Shown here: piece by piece, positions 26,353 to 34,783 of the stretch
Layout: each line of letters begins with the position of its first letter
Position numbering within the stretch: position 1 is the first letter of the stretch
DNA from: Methylococcaceae bacterium
Lineage (GTDB): Bacteria; Pseudomonadota; Gammaproteobacteria; Methylococcales; Methylomonadaceae
DNA length: 64,000 bases
NCBI GenBank assembly: GCA_013140705.1
Contig: JABFSH010000029.1
Span: forward strand, 1-64,000
Direction of reading: 5' to 3'
Position numbers and translations under genes: made by a program
Notes under the pieces: generated by a model
Database searches by the model: none
Told to the model about the DNA's origin: nothing
The model's input: only the letters and a program-made list of their open reading frames with translations

Positions 26353-26463
26353 CCGTCAGGGATTGCCGGTATCCAGAACACAGGGATGTGACTCGTCAGT
26401 AAAGTTAATCGCCGAGTTTACATCCGTGTAGCCTGGACCTCGGCAATCCCTGCCGGGGTGACG
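26353..26463. repeat. Intergenic palindromic repeat, family C (copy 2), splitting the T2SS cluster
   Basis: gtcagggattgccggtatccag is matched in inverse by ctggacctcggcaatccctg and flanked by gtgacg. The interval 26248-26671 has no gene: besides this repeat it shows only AT-rich sequence after 26464. It is related to 13541-13703. Confidence 0.65.
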
Positions 26464-26671
26464 TTCTTTGGTAAACTAATTGTTTTTTTATATTGGCTGA
26501 AGCTTATACGTGATCAGGGAATGTTAAGGGTAAAAAGGAAACATGACATTATTATTACAGTCATGCAGTAAGCACTTGGAACTGCGCGCTTCGACAGGTC
26601 TCAAGAAACAGAAAAATTGTCGCTAACTTTATCGAAAAGTTATTTTTTGTCATATCCTTAATTTATCAGTC

Positions 26672-27883
26672 TTACCGTATCAGCTGGTTCATTTCAAATA
26701 TCGGCAACAAGATGGCTAACACGATGGCCAGCACCACCATGCCCATAAACAGAATGAGAGCCGGTTCAAACAAACCCAGCGTCATTTCAGTGAGCGCCTG
26801 TATATCACGCTCCTGATCATCAGCGGCGCTGGCCAGCATTTTAGGGAGCTGACCGCTTGCCTCTCCGCTGGCAACAAGATGGATGGTGACGGGGGGGAAA
26901 AATCCGCTTGCTTCCATCGCCTTGTTCAAGCTTTGCCCTTCCCTGACTCTAATCGCCGCATTTTCAACGGCTTTCTGCATGGCCGTATTGGTCAACACCT
27001 GACTAGAGATTCGCAAGGCCTGTAACAGCTCAACCCCACTATTGGTGAGAATGGCTAATGTTCGGGTAAAACGAGCCGTATTCATGCCTTTGGTAAATCG
27101 GGCAAGAACAGGCGTCCTGAGCAGAAACTGGTGATAGCGAAGTCGGGGTTCAGGAAAGCGCATCATGCTGTTGAACCCAATAATCAAGGCTATAATGCCA
27201 AGAAAAAGAACCCCGCCATAGGCTTTAAAAAAATCGCTCAAAGCGATCAGCACCTTGGTGATGGTCGGTAATTCACCGCCCATTTTATCGAACACGCTGG
27301 TGATTTCCGGCACGACATAGGCCAGCAATCCGATCACCACGAGCAATGAAACCGATGTCAGCATGACGGGATAGATCATGGCCATTTGTAATTTGCTATG
27401 TAGTTGGCCTTTATCACTGATGTAATCAGCCAGACGTTGCATCACCTGATCCAGTTTTCCGGATGACTCCCCGGCTTCAACGGTAGCCCGATAGAGCGGT
27501 GGAAAGGTGCTGGGAAAAGCGCTACAGGCCTGCGCCATACTTTGTCCTTCCATGATTCGGCTTCTGACACCGAACAGAATACGTTTGGCCCGAGCCGATT
27601 CCAGCTGTTTGGCAGTAATACCCAAGGCTTCATCAATAGAAAGGCCCGAGCCGAGCAATGCTGCCAGCTGTCGGGTAATATGCGCTAGCTGACGCATACT
27701 GATTAGTTGGGCAAATAACGGCGTTTTGCTGCTGTTTTCCTTTTTATGAACTTCCGTAATTTCCAGCAAGGTTAAATCCTTGCTTTTTAACTGCTGCCTT
27801 GCCAGCTTAACGGCATCCGCTTCAATCGTGCCCTTGACCGTCTGTCCTTTACTATTGATAGCCTGATATTCAAACGCTGCCAT
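26672..27883 (-). CDS. gspF: Type II secretion inner-membrane platform protein F
   Basis: A 403-residue polytopic protein, the core of the assembly platform that contacts GspE and the pseudopilins. Start MAAFEYQAINSKGQTVKGTI is the classical GspF opening. Two T2SSF repeats follow (residues about 67-190 and 270-395) with ITRQLAALLGSGLSIDEALG and FTRTLAILTNSGVELLQALR. There are three membrane segments (about residues 165-190, 220-240 and 375-397). It is five bases downstream of gspE. Length typical. Confidence 0.96.
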   Translation of the reverse strand: MAAFEYQAINSKGQTVKGTIEADAVKLARQQLKSKDLTLLEITEVHKKENSSKTPLFAQLISMRQLAHITRQLAALLGSGLSIDEALGITAKQLESARAKRILFGVRSRIMEGQSMAQACSAFPSTFPPLYRATVEAGESSGKLDQVMQRLADYISDKGQLHSKLQMAMIYPVMLTSVSLLVVIGLLAYVVPEITSVFDKMGGELPTITKVLIALSDFFKAYGGVLFLGIIALIIGFNSMMRFPEPRLRYHQFLLRTPVLARFTKGMNTARFTRTLAILTNSGVELLQALRISSQVLTNTAMQKAVENAAIRVREGQSLNKAMEASGFFPPVTIHLVASGEASGQLPKMLASAADDQERDIQALTEMTLGLFEPALILFMGMVVLAIVLAILLPIFEMNQLIR

Positions 27884-27888
27884 GTGCT

Positions 27889-29406
27889 TTAATCCTTTTG
27901 CGTAATGCGAATGGCTTCATCCAGACTGGTGTCGCCATGTAGCACTTTCACTAGGGCGCTATGCTGAATACTGGGCGTGAATTGCCGCGCATGCTGTTCC
28001 AGAGCCTGATCGCCCGCACAGTCATGAATCAGGCTACGCATAGCGGTATCGAGAGCGATTATTTCAAAAATACCGACACGTCCTTTATAGCCCCGTTGTC
28101 CGCAATCCGCGCAGCCCTGAGCCTGGTAAACAGTGATCCTGTCCTGCTCGCCGGCCACATAGCCCAATTTTTCCAGATCGTGACTCGATACCGATACTGC
28201 CTGTTTACAATGCGGGCACAATTTACGCACTAGCCGCTGGGCTATCACCCCGACAAGACTGGAAGCGAGTAAAAACGGCTCCACGCCCATGTCGCGTAAA
28301 CGCGTTATAGCACCGACAGCGGTATTGGTATGCAGGGTTGACAAGACAAGATGACCGGTGAGGCTAGCCTGCACGGCAATTTCTGCCGTTTCGCGATCAC
28401 GTATTTCGCCGACCATAACGATATCCGGATCCTGGCGCAGGATGGCACGCAGACCTTTAGCAAAAGTCATTTCAACTTTGCTGTTGACCTGAGTCTGGCC
28501 AATGCCATCCAGATAAAACTCGATGGGGTCCTCGACAGTCAAAATATTTCGGCTACGTTCGTTGAGTTGATTGACGATGGCATACAGGCTGGTGGTCTTG
28601 CCGGACCCGGTAGGCCCTGTAACCAGAATGATGCCATGGGGACGTGCAATCATGTCCTGTATAATCGCCAGTTCATGATCAGCCATGCCGACCTGTTTAA
28701 GGCTCAACTGGTTAGCCTTTTTGTCGAGCAAACGCAAGACCACGCGTTCACCGTGCCCGGAAGGTAAGGTCGATACCCGAACATCAACCGTGCGTCCACC
28801 AATATTTAAGGAAATGCGACCATCCTGAGGTAGCCGCTTCTCGGCAATATCAAGCTTGGCCATCACTTTCAATCGCGAAATGACCATCGGGGCGAACTCG
28901 CGTTGCGGCTCGATGATCTCGCGCAACGTGCCATCGACTCTGAAGCGCACGACCATGCGCTTTTCATACGATTCGATATGTATATCCGACGCATTTTCCT
29001 TGATCGCCTCAGTCAGCAATGCGTTGATCAAGCGAATGATCGGTGCTTCATCGGCACTCTCCAATAGATCTTCCGGTTTCGGCAGATGCTGCGCCATATC
29101 AGCCAAATCCAGATTTTCATGCAGATCATTGACCATTTGCTGCGTGTGACCTACTTTTTGTTCATAGGTCGTTTGCAGTAAAACATCAAATTCGGCGTCA
29201 AGGATCTGGTGAAATTTAATCGGTTTTCCTACGAAACGCCGAATCTCCAGCATGGCCTGACTGGGTGTTTTTTGAAGATAAACAACCTCAGGCTCATCCG
29301 TTGAGTTTTGCAGGATCAAAATGCCGTGTTTCTTGGCGAAACTATAGGAAGGCCGACGAACTGGCTGGTCGACTTCATCCGACACTGACTGATCCGTAGC
29401 GCTCAT
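27889..29406 (-). CDS. gspE: Type II secretion ATPase E
   Basis: A 505-residue hexameric secretion ATPase that drives pseudopilus assembly. The N1E-type region is at the start, then the catalytic core: Walker A GPTGSGKTTSLYA (near residue 262), Asp box ILTVEDPIEFYLDGI, Walker B region LRAILRQDPDIVMVGEIRD, His box QASLTGHLVLSTLHTN. The zinc tetracysteine is CPHC (near 397) and CADC (near 433), as in GspE rather than PilT. Its ATG overlaps the gspD stop (ATGA) and gspF follows after five bases. Length fits the family. Confidence 0.97.
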   Translation of the reverse strand: MSATDQSVSDEVDQPVRRPSYSFAKKHGILILQNSTDEPEVVYLQKTPSQAMLEIRRFVGKPIKFHQILDAEFDVLLQTTYEQKVGHTQQMVNDLHENLDLADMAQHLPKPEDLLESADEAPIIRLINALLTEAIKENASDIHIESYEKRMVVRFRVDGTLREIIEPQREFAPMVISRLKVMAKLDIAEKRLPQDGRISLNIGGRTVDVRVSTLPSGHGERVVLRLLDKKANQLSLKQVGMADHELAIIQDMIARPHGIILVTGPTGSGKTTSLYAIVNQLNERSRNILTVEDPIEFYLDGIGQTQVNSKVEMTFAKGLRAILRQDPDIVMVGEIRDRETAEIAVQASLTGHLVLSTLHTNTAVGAITRLRDMGVEPFLLASSLVGVIAQRLVRKLCPHCKQAVSVSSHDLEKLGYVAGEQDRITVYQAQGCADCGQRGYKGRVGIFEIIALDTAMRSLIHDCAGDQALEQHARQFTPSIQHSALVKVLHGDTSLDEAIRITQKD

Positions 29407-31271
29407 CGCCCAGGACTCGGCGGTCTCAGAGGATTGACGGAGGGTATTTCAGGTAGTATCGGCGCATGTTCATTGGGCATCAGGAACACCCCCTCTTTTC
29501 CAGACCGTTGCTGATGACTGCGCAAATTATTATATTTTTCGTTCGTCAATATTGACGATTTTTCCGGATCGCGCATAATCACAGGCCGCAGGAAAACCAT
29601 TAAATTCTTTTTTACAACATCCGATTCACGGAATTGAAACAAATGACCCAAATACGGTAAATCACCTAACAACGGTACTTTCGTGATACTTTCCTGAACG
29701 TCGTCCTGGATCAAACCGCCCAGAACCAGAATCTTGCCATCGTCAACCAGGACGGAGGTATCTATTTCGCGCTTATTGATCGTGACACCAGACGACGAAC
29801 TGGAAGAACTGCCAGGGTCAGGCTCTACACTGGATACTTCCTGCAGGACTTTCAGCTTAATGGCATTGCCCTCATTAATTTGCGGAGTGACTTTAAGCTT
29901 GATACCGATATCCTGTCTCTGGACGGTTTGAAAAGGATTGGATGAACCGCTGGTATTGGTCGTGTAACTTCCGCTCACAATAGGAATATTTTGCCCAACG
30001 ATCATACTGGCTTCTTCATTATCCAGCGTAACAATGGAAGGCGTCGACAGTACATTGACATTAGTATCTTTCGCAAAAGCCGTCAACAAAGCCCGCAGCT
30101 CGCTACCCACCAGATAGCCGATGCTTAGACCCTTTCCGGCAGCGGTAATCATACTACCCAGGTCAACGGGGGACGACCTGACGGCAATACCGTCATTGAC
30201 CACCTTGGTGTGCCATTCAACGCCTATGTCCTGACCTTTTGTATAATTCACTTCGGCAATAATTGCCTCGATATGCACTTGGGCTCGGCGGATATCCAGT
30301 TGACGCACGACCGATTTAAGCGAGCGCATTTCTTCATCGGGCGCAGTAATAACCAAGGCATTGGTCGCTTCATCCGCGCGAATATCCACCGTTTTTTGAA
30401 CCGTTGTCTGCGGTTGAGCATTGGCGCCGCCTTTGGATCCTTTAATCCCTGTCAGCGTTTCCAGTAATTCTTTGGCCACGGCATAATGAAGATAAATGAC
30501 TTCGGTATTCCCGTCGCTGTCATCGGACGGATGATCCAGGTCAGCAATGAGAGTCCGTAGTTCCCGCCGTGAAGCGGGATCGCCCCCCAGCAACAGACTG
30601 TTCGTCCGCTCATCGGCGAAGATAGAAGGAACGAATACACCGGATTTTCCCGAGTATCGATTGGTAATGAGCTTTGTCAACGTTTCTACGACAACCGATG
30701 CTGTCGCGTGGTTGAGGTTGATTAATTCAAATTTGCTGCTGCCACTGCTATCCATCTGGTTGATCATCTGGGCTAAACGATTAACATTGCCCATCGTGTC
30801 GGAGAGGATAATTACGTTGCTGCTTGGGAATGCCGAAATATACGCATGTTGAGGCATCAACGGCGTTAACATTTGCACCATTTCTGCTGCGTCGACATGA
30901 TGCAGTTGTATCATTCGGGTCAAAAGTGCGTCATCACCTACCACCGTGTCGGTATACTCCTGTTTGGCATTGACATTGGGTACAATTTTGACAATATTGC
31001 CGCTGTTAATGGCTGAAAAGCCATGAACCTTCAGAATAGACTGAAAAATTTCATAGATTTGCGCTGCACGCATGGGCTTTGCGGTGACCACCGTCACTTT
31101 ACCGGTTACCCGGGGATCCACGATAAAATTCTTACCGGTAATATCAGATACCGTATCAATCATGGCTTTGATTTCGACTTCATTTAGATTCAGTGAAAAC
31201 TCATCCTTTTCTGCCGCGGACACCGCACACAACAGAGCCATCATAAGACCGATTAAAAAACGAATGTACAT
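29403..31271 (-). CDS. gspD: Type II secretion outer-membrane secretin D
   Basis: A 622-residue secretin that forms the outer-membrane exit channel. Signal peptide (RFLIGLMMALLCAVSA), N0 domain (LNLNEVEIKAMIDTVSDITG), then N1-N3 repeats (NIVKIVPNVNAKQEY; SNVIILSDTMGNVNRLAQMI; EVIYLHYAVAKELLETL). The secretin core includes NVLSTPSIVTLDNEEASMIV and VLVDDGKILVLGGLIQDDVQ with the VPLLGDLPYLGHLF ending. The C-terminal tail could be a pilotin-binding S-domain, but no pilotin gene is seen. A Ser run (SSSSSSSG) lies in the core. It is 53 bases after gspC; the ribosome site is not obvious. Confidence 0.97.
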   Translation of the reverse strand: MYIRFLIGLMMALLCAVSAAEKDEFSLNLNEVEIKAMIDTVSDITGKNFIVDPRVTGKVTVVTAKPMRAAQIYEIFQSILKVHGFSAINSGNIVKIVPNVNAKQEYTDTVVGDDALLTRMIQLHHVDAAEMVQMLTPLMPQHAYISAFPSSNVIILSDTMGNVNRLAQMINQMDSSGSSKFELINLNHATASVVVETLTKLITNRYSGKSGVFVPSIFADERTNSLLLGGDPASRRELRTLIADLDHPSDDSDGNTEVIYLHYAVAKELLETLTGIKGSKGGANAQPQTTVQKTVDIRADEATNALVITAPDEEMRSLKSVVRQLDIRRAQVHIEAIIAEVNYTKGQDIGVEWHTKVVNDGIAVRSSPVDLGSMITAAGKGLSIGYLVGSELRALLTAFAKDTNVNVLSTPSIVTLDNEEASMIVGQNIPIVSGSYTTNTSGSSNPFQTVQRQDIGIKLKVTPQINEGNAIKLKVLQEVSSVEPDPGSSSSSSSGVTINKREIDTSVLVDDGKILVLGGLIQDDVQESITKVPLLGDLPYLGHLFQFRESDVVKKNLMVFLRPVIMRDPEKSSILTNEKYNNLRSHQQRSGKEGVFLMPNEHAPILPEIPSVNPLRPPSPGR

Positions 31272-31324
31272 AGAATTGTTACTAATAATGATGGTTTTAT
31301 TGGATGTCTTGACAGGGAGCTGAG

Positions 31325-31843
31325 CTATTTTTTTCTGTCCATCGTTAGGTGTTCACGTTGTCCATTGTGGAGAAGAATCACTTGCTGTTTCGTAATAGCC
31401 TGTACTGAGACACCGTTTGTCACTTCATCGCCCAAACGAAATTTTTTATGCAAGTGCTCCTCAGTTTCAATAATCACATAGCTGTTTTTTTGATCAGGCA
31501 AAAAAAACACCCCCAACAATTTGATTGTCAATGCCGATTCCTGGGGAATGTCCGTTTTGGCAGTGGTTTTTTCAGATTGCGTTTCCGGCATTCCAAACAG
31601 ATGCCAGTCTTTAATCATTAGAAAATCCATGGGCTTTATTTCATGACTGTCATTGCCCAGTTGCTTGGGCTCAGTGTCGATATCAATGACTTGATCAGGC
31701 TTTCTGTAAGTCTGAAAGCCTATCAAAACAACATATGAACAATAAGTGAGGGCTAAAACCAATCCAAAGTACGGCAGCTTTTTTTTGTGTAGTAACAGGA
31801 AATGTTGCACGTCTGAAACAACGTTATGCGTGATGTAATTCAA
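31325..31843 (-). CDS. gspC: Type II secretion protein C (short form, no PDZ)
   Basis: A 172-residue inner-membrane protein. It has a short cytoplasmic start, one membrane segment (LPYFGLVLALTYCSYVVLIG, about 24-43), and a linker. The homology-region domain follows (about 75-172): MIKDWHLFGMPE, then ALTIKLLGVFFLPDQKNSYV, and HKKFRLGDEV with a C-terminal VILLHNGQREHL. This domain links the platform to the N0 domain of GspD. Enterobacterial GspC adds a C-terminal PDZ or coiled-coil; here the protein ends after the HR domain. The start is TTG at 31843 with no clear ribosome site. It is the first gene of the cluster. Confidence 0.88.
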   Translation of the reverse strand: MNYITHNVVSDVQHFLLLHKKKLPYFGLVLALTYCSYVVLIGFQTYRKPDQVIDIDTEPKQLGNDSHEIKPMDFLMIKDWHLFGMPETQSEKTTAKTDIPQESALTIKLLGVFFLPDQKNSYVIIETEEHLHKKFRLGDEVTNGVSVQAITKQQVILLHNGQREHLTMDRKK

Positions 31844-31959
31844 TCATGTCGTCATTGTATGACATAAATATGACCGATTTATGACGTAGAAGAGCTTGTC
31901 TAATTCTAAAGAAATTTTATTCGATACCAGGTGGGCCTATCAGGTAATAAGACTTTTTT

Positions 31960-32174
31960 TCTCGACCAAACCGGCAGAGCAGAAGCCCTTTTATGGTAAA
32001 CAGTCTTGCTCAGATCAGAACCTGATTCAACTTTCAGCGTTTTCTTGTCGATAACCCATTCGGAAACGAATGCGCCTTATCCACCATGATCACGGTCTAT
32101 ACCAACAGTGTTGCCTAATTCATGATTCATTAATACAGTGAATGTACCGTCTTCAGTAGTTGATTTACTATGTC
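31960..32174 (-). pseudogene. Fragment resembling a PhoX/DUF839-type secreted phosphatase
   Basis: Minus-strand reading from about 32174 gives SKSTTEDGTFTVLMNHELGN, TVGIDRDHGG, an in-frame TAA, then GAFVSEWVIDKKTLKVESGS and DLSKTVY. The blocks 'DGTFTVLMNHEL' and 'GAFVSxWVI' are like those of PhoX/DUF839-family proteins. There is no signal peptide or remaining C-terminus, so it is a decayed piece. The interval 31844-32338 has no intact gene; it holds this fragment, one copy of a duplicated upstream region (32178-32253) and a terminator. Confidence 0.5.
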
Positions 32175-32177
32175 AAT

Positions 32178-32253
32178 TCGTAATCTATCAAAGCATTATC
32201 ACACTCGTGCAAAGGGGATATTACTTTTGGTGACACGGCCATTTTTGAGACGA
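32178..32253. repeat. Degenerate copy of the upstream region at 32628-32697
   Basis: aatctatcaaagcattatcacactcgtgcaaagg...tattac..ttggtgac.cggccat parallels aatctaccagcctatcattacaatcgtataaagg...gttacattttagtgac.cagccat at 32628-32697, in the same orientation. Each lies just upstream of a minus-strand sequence (the PhoX-like fragment and the small membrane gene), so they are probably two copies of one promoter type. Confidence 0.5.
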
Positions 32254-32282
32254 ATACCCTTGTCAATAGAAAAAATCCGGAC

Positions 32283-32308
32283 AAAAAAAAGCGCTGATGA
32301 ATCAGCGC
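32283..32308 (-). terminator. Rho-independent terminator of the small membrane-protein gene
   Basis: Eight-base-pair stem GCGCTGAT / ATCAGCGC, followed on the minus strand by eight T. It lies about 30 bases after the stop codon of the gene at 32339-32530 and supports that this small gene is really expressed. Confidence 0.85.
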
Positions 32309-32338
32309 CGAATGGGGCAAACAACTACAAAATAGGGG

Positions 32339-32530
32339 CTATCCCAATCTAACGACTTTGCGATAAACTGAAAAAAGCCCAATACAGCCGGTAGCGAACA
32401 TCCAGGCCGACGAAGAAATGGATTTCAAGGGAATTGGCTGTTCCGATAATGAAAATGCAACAAAAAATGAATAAACAACCATCACTGCCAGAGCGGTTTT
32501 GGCCTCTATTTTTTGTTTTTTAGTTGTCAT
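32339..32530 (-). CDS. Small two-helix membrane protein, hypothetical
   Basis: A 63-residue protein: basic start MTTKKQKIEAKTA, first membrane helix LAVMVVYSFFVAFSL, a short loop SEQPIPLKSI, and a second helix (SSAWMFATGCIGLFSVY) ending in RKVVRLG. I do not recognise a family. It is believable as a gene because the ATG at 32530 has GAGGAG at the right distance, a strong terminator follows, and the upstream region carries a TGTAACATTTCC motif like those of the PEP-CTERM genes. Position near remnants of a secreted phosphatase gives no clear role. Confidence 0.65.
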   Translation of the reverse strand: MTTKKQKIEAKTALAVMVVYSFFVAFSLSEQPIPLKSISSSAWMFATGCIGLFSVYRKVVRLG

Positions 32531-32627
32531 TATTCGACTCCTCAATCATTGATTATTTGATTTCTGTTGTCACCCTAACAAATGAACAAACCCAAGCTAC
32601 TACCCCGGCAGTAACGATTACCATACA

Positions 32628-32697
32628 TAATCTACCAGCCTATCATTACAATCGTATAAAGGAAATGTTACATTTTAGTGACGCAGCCATATTTAAG
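32628..32697 (-). promoter_or_regulatory. Putative regulatory region with TGTAACATTTCC
   Basis: Minus strand: AAATGTAACATTTCC, then 13 bases on TGTAATG. The order and approximate spacing resemble the TGTAATACATTTC...TGTAATGG arrays upstream of the two PEP-CTERM genes. It is about 100 bases before the ATG at 32530. Confidence 0.4.
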
Positions 32698-32818
32698 GGA
32701 ACCTCTAAAAATTATCCGATCATGCTTCGACACGCTCAGCACGAACGGATAAGTTACTGATTTAACAAGACACCCGTTCGCACTGAGCGTGTCGAAGTGC
32801 AATTTTTAGTGGTTCCCT
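32698..32818. repeat. MITE-like element B1, ends GGGAACCTCTAAAAAT
   Basis: A 121-bp palindromic element: gggaacctctaaaaat at one end and attttta.tggttccct at the other. The inner inverted blocks are atgcttcgacacgctcagcacgaacgg and ccgttcgcactgagcgtgtcgaag. Copies lie at 36455-36576 and 52482-52602. The rest of the interval to 33059 shows no gene; the ribosome site of the PAP2 gene is at its end. Confidence 0.85.
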
Positions 32819-33059
32819 AAAGAAACCCAATCCCCCCCTGAATGAACGGCTCTAAGAGCAAGCCTACGATAGGCTACTTCTTTATTCTTATTCATTATCC
32901 ACACACCGTCATGAAACGGTAAGCAAATCTTCATAAGCCTGTCACATACCGAGATTACACTGAGCCGCTGAATTTAAAGGAAGAACGCACTAAGGAAACC
33001 CATTTTTCTAAGTCTGCATCATTAAATTTAATGACTACAGCATTTACGAGGGTAAGACA

Positions 33060-33584
33060 ATGAGGCTGATCGGTTCCATTCACAAATACGATGTCTGTTT
33101 GTTCACCTGGCTAAACAGAGGTGACCTGCATACCACCTTGTTACCTGTTTTTAGATACCTATCCAAGACCGGCGACGGCTTTTTATACCTGTTACTGGCA
33201 AGTTGGCTGTATTCGGAATACGGTATACAAGACAATCTCTTACAGTCAATATTATTGGCCTTTTTGCTGGAGCGTCCCATTTACTGGCTATTGAAGAATG
33301 GCTTCAGACGCAATCGACCAGAACAATCCCTCGATGAATTCCATAGCGCAATCATACCGTCAGATCAGTTTAGCCTACCCTCCGGCCACACGTCAGCAGC
33401 TTTCATGATGGCAACCTTGCTGAGTTATTTTTCCCCGTCATTGATGCCGCTTTTGTACCTTTGGGCCTCACTGATCGCATTATCCCGTGTCATGTTAGGT
33501 GTACATTTTCCAACCGACACACTCCTCGGAGCGACACTCGGTATCTGCTGTGCAATTTTTAGTTTCAATCAGGTAGTACTATGA
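33060..33584 (+). CDS. PAP2-family membrane phosphatase
   Basis: A 174-residue integral membrane phosphatase of the PAP2 superfamily. All three active-site motifs are visible: KNGFRRNRP (near residue 80), SLPSGHTSAAF (near 102), SRVMLGVHFPTD (near 142), in a protein of about five membrane helices. Such enzymes dephosphorylate phosphatidic acid, phosphatidylglycerol phosphate or undecaprenyl diphosphate. The next gene overlaps by four bases (ATGA) and encodes a glycosyltransferase, and a lipid kinase follows, which suggests lipid-carrier or envelope lipid work. Strong ribosome site GAGGG before the ATG. Confidence 0.93.
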   Translation: MRLIGSIHKYDVCLFTWLNRGDLHTTLLPVFRYLSKTGDGFLYLLLASWLYSEYGIQDNLLQSILLAFLLERPIYWLLKNGFRRNRPEQSLDEFHSAIIPSDQFSLPSGHTSAAFMMATLLSYFSPSLMPLLYLWASLIALSRVMLGVHFPTDTLLGATLGICCAIFSFNQVVL

Positions 33585-34621
33585 AGATATTTTATGGTGT
33601 CCAGGGTACCGGCAACGGTCACATCACGCGTGCACGAGTCATGGCCAAGGAATTGTTTGCAGCGGGATTCGATGTAACATTCCAGTTTAGTGGAAGACCT
33701 GCCGATAAATATTTCGACATGGAAATATTCAATGGTTATCAATTAAAGGATGGATTAACCTTCAATACCCATAAGGGTCAGGTTAGCTATGTCAAGACGG
33801 CGTTACAGTCCAAACCTATTCGATTCGTCAGAGACGTTGGTTCGCTGAATTTGAGCAGCTACGACCTGGTCATCTCCGACTTCGAACCCGTAACAGCCTG
33901 GGCAGCCAGAATGCAACAAAAACCCGTGCTGGGAATTGGACATCAATATGCGTTTCGCCACAAAATCCCCAGAGCGGGTGGCGATCCTCTCGCTGAACAA
34001 GTCATGAAGTATTTTGCACCCGCAAACATCGGCATCGGCTTACACTGGCATCATTTCGGTCAGTCGATATTGCCGCCGATTATTGAGACACCCGAATTTC
34101 CCCAACTGATCCATACCGATAAAATACTCGTCTATCTGCCTTTCGAAGATACCCACGAAGTCGTTAATTTATTGTCCCCCTTTAAAAATTTCAATTTTAT
34201 CGTCTACACACCTGAACCTGTAGCAAGCCAATTTCCGAACATAGAATGCAAATCCTTATCGAGACATGGCTTTCAGGCTGATTTATATGACAGCGCGGGC
34301 ATAATCAGCAACGCAGGTTTCGAATTAGCGAGTGAGTGTCTTCAGATGGGAAAGAAAATACTTGCCAAACCCCTGCATGCCCAGATGGAACAAATATCAA
34401 ACGCCGCGGCTCTACGCCAATTGGGATATGGGGAAACCATGTTTGATCTCGATGCTACTACAATTGAGAAATGGCTCCATAACCCGCACGCGGTACATGT
34501 CACCTACCCTAATGTTGCGAAGACCATCGTTGAATGGCTTAGTACCGGCATGCCGGTTCTAACTAAAGATTTCACAGATCGTGTGTGGTCCAAAGTCGAC
34601 GTACTACATGTCAGATATTGA
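33581..34621 (+). CDS. MJ1255/VC2487-like glycosyltransferase
   Basis: A 346-residue GT-B-fold glycosyltransferase resembling the MurG/MGDG-synthase-like MJ1255/VC2487 family. The N-terminal half starts KIFYGVQGTGNGHITRARVM, the glycine-rich GxGHxxRA motif. It continues with YDLVISDFEPVTAWAARMQQ and GIGHQYAFRHKIPRAGGDP. The C-terminal donor-binding half contains NAGFELASECLQMGKKILAK and PLHAQMEQISNA, typical of sugar-nucleotide binding in this fold. Its ATG overlaps the PAP2 stop, so the two are translated together, possibly to glycosylate a lipid whose phosphate PAP2 removes. Donor and acceptor are not known. Confidence 0.88.
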   Translation: MKIFYGVQGTGNGHITRARVMAKELFAAGFDVTFQFSGRPADKYFDMEIFNGYQLKDGLTFNTHKGQVSYVKTALQSKPIRFVRDVGSLNLSSYDLVISDFEPVTAWAARMQQKPVLGIGHQYAFRHKIPRAGGDPLAEQVMKYFAPANIGIGLHWHHFGQSILPPIIETPEFPQLIHTDKILVYLPFEDTHEVVNLLSPFKNFNFIVYTPEPVASQFPNIECKSLSRHGFQADLYDSAGIISNAGFELASECLQMGKKILAKPLHAQMEQISNAAALRQLGYGETMFDLDATTIEKWLHNPHAVHVTYPNVAKTIVEWLSTGMPVLTKDFTDRVWSKVDVLHVRY

Positions 34622-34783
34622 TTGGATAGCCCCCTAGATTGGCTATGTTGCACTACAAACAAAACCTTCGCTTTTTATGGCTGATTTTTGATAACCCGGC
34701 TTTCATTAATAAAAAAGGACCCTATGACTATACCGTTAACTGACAACTCTATTTCAAAGCCAGATAGGGTATAGGATCAAATC

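Noticed and set aside
32170-32352. 60-codon plus-strand frame over the terminator and duplicated upstream region
   Set aside because: No ribosome site or family features, and it reads through the hairpin that ends the opposite small gene.
34688-34730. aacccggctttc...ggaccc before dgkA resembles part of the GEMM riboswitch seen elsewhere
   Set aside because: Only the AGCCGGGTT block matches. The GNRA hairpin and the GAAAGC region are absent and the orientation is opposite to dgkA.
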